Shown one piece after another: positions 5,948 through 9,021 of a stretch of DNA of 9,021 bases. The DNA is taken from assembly GCA_027310735.1 (NCBI GenBank), contig DAIDAH010000112.1:1-9021 (forward strand), written 5' to 3'. Position 1 is the first letter of the stretch, and every line of letters begins with the position of its first letter. A program made the translations under genes and the position numbers. Origin of the DNA: Methylotenera sp. (lineage in GTDB: Bacteria > Pseudomonadota > Gammaproteobacteria > Burkholderiales > Methylophilaceae). A model generated the notes under the pieces. That model had not been told where the DNA came from and ran no database searches. It saw nothing but the letters and a program-made list of their open reading frames with translations.

Positions 5948-8127
5948 TGGCTGCCAGCACTTTTCGAAAGAGTCGCTTATTGCTTCCGCTTAGATCAGCC
6001 ATGCGCGACTGGTGGCGTGATGATGCCCCTACCATCATCTATATTATCAAAGTGTTGATTGCTTGCCTGCTAGCAATGTGGCTATCGCTACGCTTTGAGT
6101 TAGACCAGCCACGTACCGCAATGCTGACAGTTGCTATCGTAATGCAGTCGCGTACCGGCATGGTGTTTGCCAAAAGCTATTATCGTCTGCTGGGTAGCAT
6201 TGTCGGGATTATTGTATCGTTCGTTCTCGTTGCCCTGTTTGCTCAGGAGCGTGTGTTATTTCTGCTTGCAATGGCAATCTGGATTGGTTTCTGTACCGCA
6301 GGTTCTATGGTATTTCGCCACCACCAGTCTTACGCTTTCGTGCTGGCAGGCTACACCATTTGCATTGTGGGTCTACCAGCCACGATTAATCCCGAGCTTA
6401 CATTCAGCATAGGTGTAACGCGAATTTCCGAAATCATGATCGGGCTCATATCTGCAAGTCTCGTCAGTGATCTTATTTTTCCACAGCGCATGGGCGAGAT
6501 TCTCACAGCGGCAGTCAGGCGCCGTTATAAAGACTTTTCAGATTTAGTCCGCTCAATGTCCATAGAAAGAATAAGTGGCTCATCATCAAAATCCGCTGCG
6601 TTGCGTATTGTGAGCGACGTTTTTGAACTGGAAACCTTCCGCGCATCATCTGGGCTGGAAAATGATGAGTCACGTGCCTATCGGTTTCGTCTGAGCATGC
6701 TTAATTCAGAATTCATGTCAGTATCGACCAGCTTCCATACGCTGGAACAACTGCTACGCCGCCAGCATGCCACAGGGCATCCACAGGTCACAATTGCATT
6801 ATTTCACATTTACAACTCACTGAAAGAGGTGATTAGCATTGATAATCGCAGCATTAAATCCTCGGCTGAGGCACAACAGATAGCGTCTGCACTCAAGGCT
6901 TTTCGCGCAACATTACCACAGCAACTTTCCACCATACGCAAAAACTTACCTAGCAATCTTATCTCGGCAGAACGCCTTGACTTTGAGACCGGTGCAGAAC
7001 TATTACAACGCTTCATTGATGAACTGTACGCTTACACATCAACCTATGCCTCTTTAAGTGACAAAAGCAATGATGACACCAAAGACAATATTTCAGAGCG
7101 CCCACCACGACTCGGCATGCATTTCGATCCACTAGCCGTATCACTGGCTGGCGTACGCGGCGCATTATCACTCGCAGCAATGGCATGCTTATGGCTTTTC
7201 GCCGACTGGGGCTCTGGCATTGAAGCCATAACCATTGGCATCATCACAAGCACCCTGTTTGCCTCATCGCCCAACCCTAGCAAAACCGTTAAACAATTTA
7301 TCATTGGAGCACTGTTAGGAACAGTGCTGGTCTATTTTTGTAACTTCAGAATGTTACCGCATGCACAAGGATTTTTAATGTTATCCATCGCGGTGACTCC
7401 AGCTATTGCTCTTGCGGCATGGCTCACAACACGCCCTGCGATAGCCACGATAGGCTCAGGAATATTCATCGTTTTTCTAATGCATATCGGCTTCAATAGC
7501 ACTTATAGTGCAAACCCTATCGATTTCTTGAATGATGCACTGGCAGATATTCTCGCCATCACCACTTCCGGCATTTTGTTCGCACTGATAGACCTCACCA
7601 CTAGCCGCTGGTCACGTGTACGTGTATCCAAAGCATTGCGAGAACTTGTTGTATCTGCTTGCTTGGATGCATTGCCGCAGCACCCCTCAAGACTTGAGAC
7701 TAAAGCACGTGATTTAATACAGCGTCTGAGTGGCGACCGCCATGTTGCCGATGCACAAGACAAAGAAGTCATTGACTGGCTGCTTTCTACACTGGAAATA
7801 GGCCGAGCCGTCATTGAACTACGTGATCAGATGAACGAAGTCAACGACAGTACAATCAAGCAGCATTTTGCTGCGTGCTTAGAGCGTATCGCTGAACTAT
7901 ACGCATTACCTTCAACCCGCAACCGCATATTCGCCATAGCCGCTATTAATGATGCTACAGCCATGCTGGATAACATTGTCATTACTACTAAACTGCCACA
8001 ATTTACTCACCAACAGTTGCTCACTATGCTGCACTTTATCCGCTGCGCATTACTTGATGATGACTCTGCACTATCGTTACAGGCACCCATTCCAAGCAAC
8101 CAACAGGACATTGTATATGCCTCGTGA
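5947..8127 (+). CDS. FUSC-family inner-membrane efflux pump (AaeB/YdhK/fusaric acid resistance type)
   Basis: 726-residue inner-membrane pump of the aromatic acid exporter/FUSC family, whose members expel p-hydroxybenzoate, fusaric acid or related compounds. Two hydrophobic halves are visible: about 30-178 (beginning IYIIKVLIACLLAMWLSLRFELDQPRTAML) and about 395-552. A soluble region (about 180-390) lies between them and a C-terminal soluble tail (about 555-726) follows. PQRMGE (179-184) after the first half and ASSPNPSKTVKQFIIGALLGT (439-459) in the second half are typical. It is somewhat longer than AaeB, mostly in the soluble parts. The start is GTG at 5947, overlapping the upstream stop by 1 nt; a GGA 11 nt upstream is a poor ribosome site, so translational coupling is likely. 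ATG at 6001 (residue 19) is a possible alternative without a better ribosome site. It should work with the DUF1656 and HlyD products downstream. Confidence 0.93.
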   Translation: MAASTFRKSRLLLPLRSAMRDWWRDDAPTIIYIIKVLIACLLAMWLSLRFELDQPRTAMLTVAIVMQSRTGMVFAKSYYRLLGSIVGIIVSFVLVALFAQERVLFLLAMAIWIGFCTAGSMVFRHHQSYAFVLAGYTICIVGLPATINPELTFSIGVTRISEIMIGLISASLVSDLIFPQRMGEILTAAVRRRYKDFSDLVRSMSIERISGSSSKSAALRIVSDVFELETFRASSGLENDESRAYRFRLSMLNSEFMSVSTSFHTLEQLLRRQHATGHPQVTIALFHIYNSLKEVISIDNRSIKSSAEAQQIASALKAFRATLPQQLSTIRKNLPSNLISAERLDFETGAELLQRFIDELYAYTSTYASLSDKSNDDTKDNISERPPRLGMHFDPLAVSLAGVRGALSLAAMACLWLFADWGSGIEAITIGIITSTLFASSPNPSKTVKQFIIGALLGTVLVYFCNFRMLPHAQGFLMLSIAVTPAIALAAWLTTRPAIATIGSGIFIVFLMHIGFNSTYSANPIDFLNDALADILAITTSGILFALIDLTTSRWSRVRVSKALRELVVSACLDALPQHPSRLETKARDLIQRLSGDRHVADAQDKEVIDWLLSTLEIGRAVIELRDQMNEVNDSTIKQHFAACLERIAELYALPSTRNRIFAIAAINDATAMLDNIVITTKLPQFTHQQLLTMLHFIRCALLDDDSALSLQAPIPSNQQDIVYAS

Positions 8128-8314
8128 GATTGCGCTTTTAGATGCGCTGATTCCTACCCTGCTATTCGCCTTCATGATTAGCGTACTCCTGTCTTGGGCG
8201 CTAGATTGGCTGTTTGCACGTATCGGACTATATAAGCACATCTGGTATCGCGCGTTGTTCCGTTTCGCAGTCTTCATCTGCATGTTTTCCGCATTGGGAT
8301 TACTGGTTTATTAA
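8117..8314 (+). CDS. DUF1656 small membrane protein (AaeX/YdhI type)
   Basis: 65-residue inner-membrane protein with two hydrophobic segments (about 8-33 and 46-65). It begins with the family's MPREIALLDALIP pattern and has RIGLYKHIWYRALFRFAVF (35-53) between and into the second segment. DUF1656 proteins are encoded with FUSC pumps and HlyD adaptors (aaeX, ydhI); their exact role is not established. The start is ATG 8117, with AGGA at 8105-8108 placed 8 nt upstream and an 11-nt overlap with the pump gene. The same frame is open upstream to an ATG at 7949, but the extra 56 residues lie inside the pump gene, are not family-like and should not be included. Confidence 0.92.
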   Translation: MPREIALLDALIPTLLFAFMISVLLSWALDWLFARIGLYKHIWYRALFRFAVFICMFSALGLLVY

Positions 8315-8327
8315 CAAGGTTAATGAT

Positions 8328-9021
8328 ATGAAAGAATTCAAAAAACAACTCCTTCGCATTTCAATCACGCTCAGCATTGTCGTAATTGCTATCTTTCTTG
8401 GCCGTACGTTATGGGTGCGCTATATGGATTCTCCATGGACACGCGATGGTAGAGTTCGCGCCGATGTCGTCAATGTATCAGGGGACGTTTCTGGACTGGT
8501 TACAGAGGTGCCAGTTAGGGACAACCAACTCGTGCATAAAGGTGACCTGTTATTCCGTATTGATACAGAACGCTATCGTCATACTCTGGCACAAGCACAA
8601 GCATTGGTTGATCAGCGGAAGGTGATGCTTGAGATGAAACGTGACCAATCCAAGCGCCGTGCTGCGGTAGATGACCAAGTCATCTCCCGTGAACTCCGTG
8701 AGGATTCCGATCTCTTTGCCGCCAGCGCCAAAGCAGAATACGAGGAAGCTATAGCAGAACGTGACCATGCAAAACTAAATGTCGAGCGCACCGCAGTACG
8801 TGCACCTGTTGATGGCTGGGTTTCTAACTTATTGGTACGCCCTGGCGACTACGCACAGGCCGGCGCAGCAAAGCTTGCAATCATCGACCAGAAGTCTTTC
8901 TGGGTATATGGCTACTTTGAAGAGCACAAACTACCCCTTATACACATCGGGGACCCTGCCGAAGTAAGAATGCTAGGAACAAATCAAATAATTCAAGGCC
9001 ATGTAGAAAGTATCGCACGTG
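8328..9021 (+). CDS. HlyD/AaeA-family periplasmic adaptor (membrane fusion protein), 3' partial
   Basis: Periplasmic adaptor joining the FUSC pump to the outer-membrane channel. 231 residues are visible and no stop is reached; AaeA has about 310, so roughly 80 residues are missing. A membrane anchor occupies about 8-30. The barrel-sandwich/lipoyl first half is at about 50-79 (DVSGLVTEVPVRDNQLVHKGDLLFRID). A charged helical hairpin (about 80-155) follows. The lipoyl second half (VRAPVDGWVSNLLVRPGDY, 157-175) and the start of the beta-barrel (SFWVYGYFEEHKL, 190-202) come next. SPWTRDGRVRADVV (35-48) and VPVRDNQLVHKGD resemble AaeA closely. AAGG at 8316-8319 lies 8 nt before the ATG at 8328, and the gap to the DUF1656 gene is 13 nt, so it belongs to the same operon. 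Confidence 0.94.
   Translation, partial: MKEFKKQLLRISITLSIVVIAIFLGRTLWVRYMDSPWTRDGRVRADVVNVSGDVSGLVTEVPVRDNQLVHKGDLLFRIDTERYRHTLAQAQALVDQRKVMLEMKRDQSKRRAAVDDQVISRELREDSDLFAASAKAEYEEAIAERDHAKLNVERTAVRAPVDGWVSNLLVRPGDYAQAGAAKLAIIDQKSFWVYGYFEEHKLPLIHIGDPAEVRMLGTNQIIQGHVESIAR

Noticed and set aside
7949..8116. An upstream ATG that would extend the DUF1656 protein to 121 residues
   Set aside because: The extra 56 residues are the shifted frame of the FUSC gene, look unlike the family, and the ATG at 8117 has a good ribosome site and a canonical MPREI start.
8386..8967. Open frames at 8386-8625 (+), 8550-8768 (-) and 8779-8967 (+)
   Set aside because: They lie inside the HlyD-type adaptor frame, which is clearly coding from 8328 to the window end; they have no domain character or ribosome site of their own.

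Overview
The window is an AT-leaning, densely coded stretch of a Gram-negative chromosome. An outer-membrane lipoprotein factor, a FUSC pump and a b561 cytochrome all point to a proteobacterium. The style of the proteins suggests a betaproteobacterium, perhaps a methylotroph-like lineage, but that placement is inference. I see no tRNA, rRNA, insertion sequence, phage gene or CRISPR array.

Region 1 (1-1723, + strand) holds the 3' part of a SulP-family anion transporter with a C-terminal STAS domain; its 5' end lies outside the window. An 11-nt overlap leads into a small stand-alone protein that looks like a degenerate response-regulator receiver domain. Region 2 (1812-2360, +) is a complete cytochrome b561-type membrane protein. 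Two hairpins at 2352-2390 and 2427-2457 separate it from the convergent gene. Region 3 (2470-3537, - strand) is a diguanylate cyclase with a GAF-like sensor half and intact GGEEF and RxxD motifs.

Region 4 (about 3690-9021, +) is a drug or aromatic-acid efflux locus. In order it encodes a MarR-family regulator, a NodT-type outer-membrane lipoprotein, a FUSC-family inner-membrane pump, a 65-residue DUF1656 protein and a HlyD-type periplasmic adaptor that runs off the right edge. The last four genes are tightly packed (1-nt overlap, 11-nt overlap, 13-nt gap). Together they would make a tripartite envelope pump of the AaeXAB/YdhIJK kind, with its own outer-membrane channel.

The most interesting regulatory signal is in front of marR. 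A TTGACA/TATCAT promoter is placed so that its transcript would start only a few bases before the ATG, so the mRNA is probably leaderless. A perfect 10-bp inverted repeat brackets the -10 box and runs into the start codon, as expected for an autorepressor site. Upstream lies a cluster of repeated ACTTAA words. The pump is therefore probably induced when a ligand releases the MarR protein.
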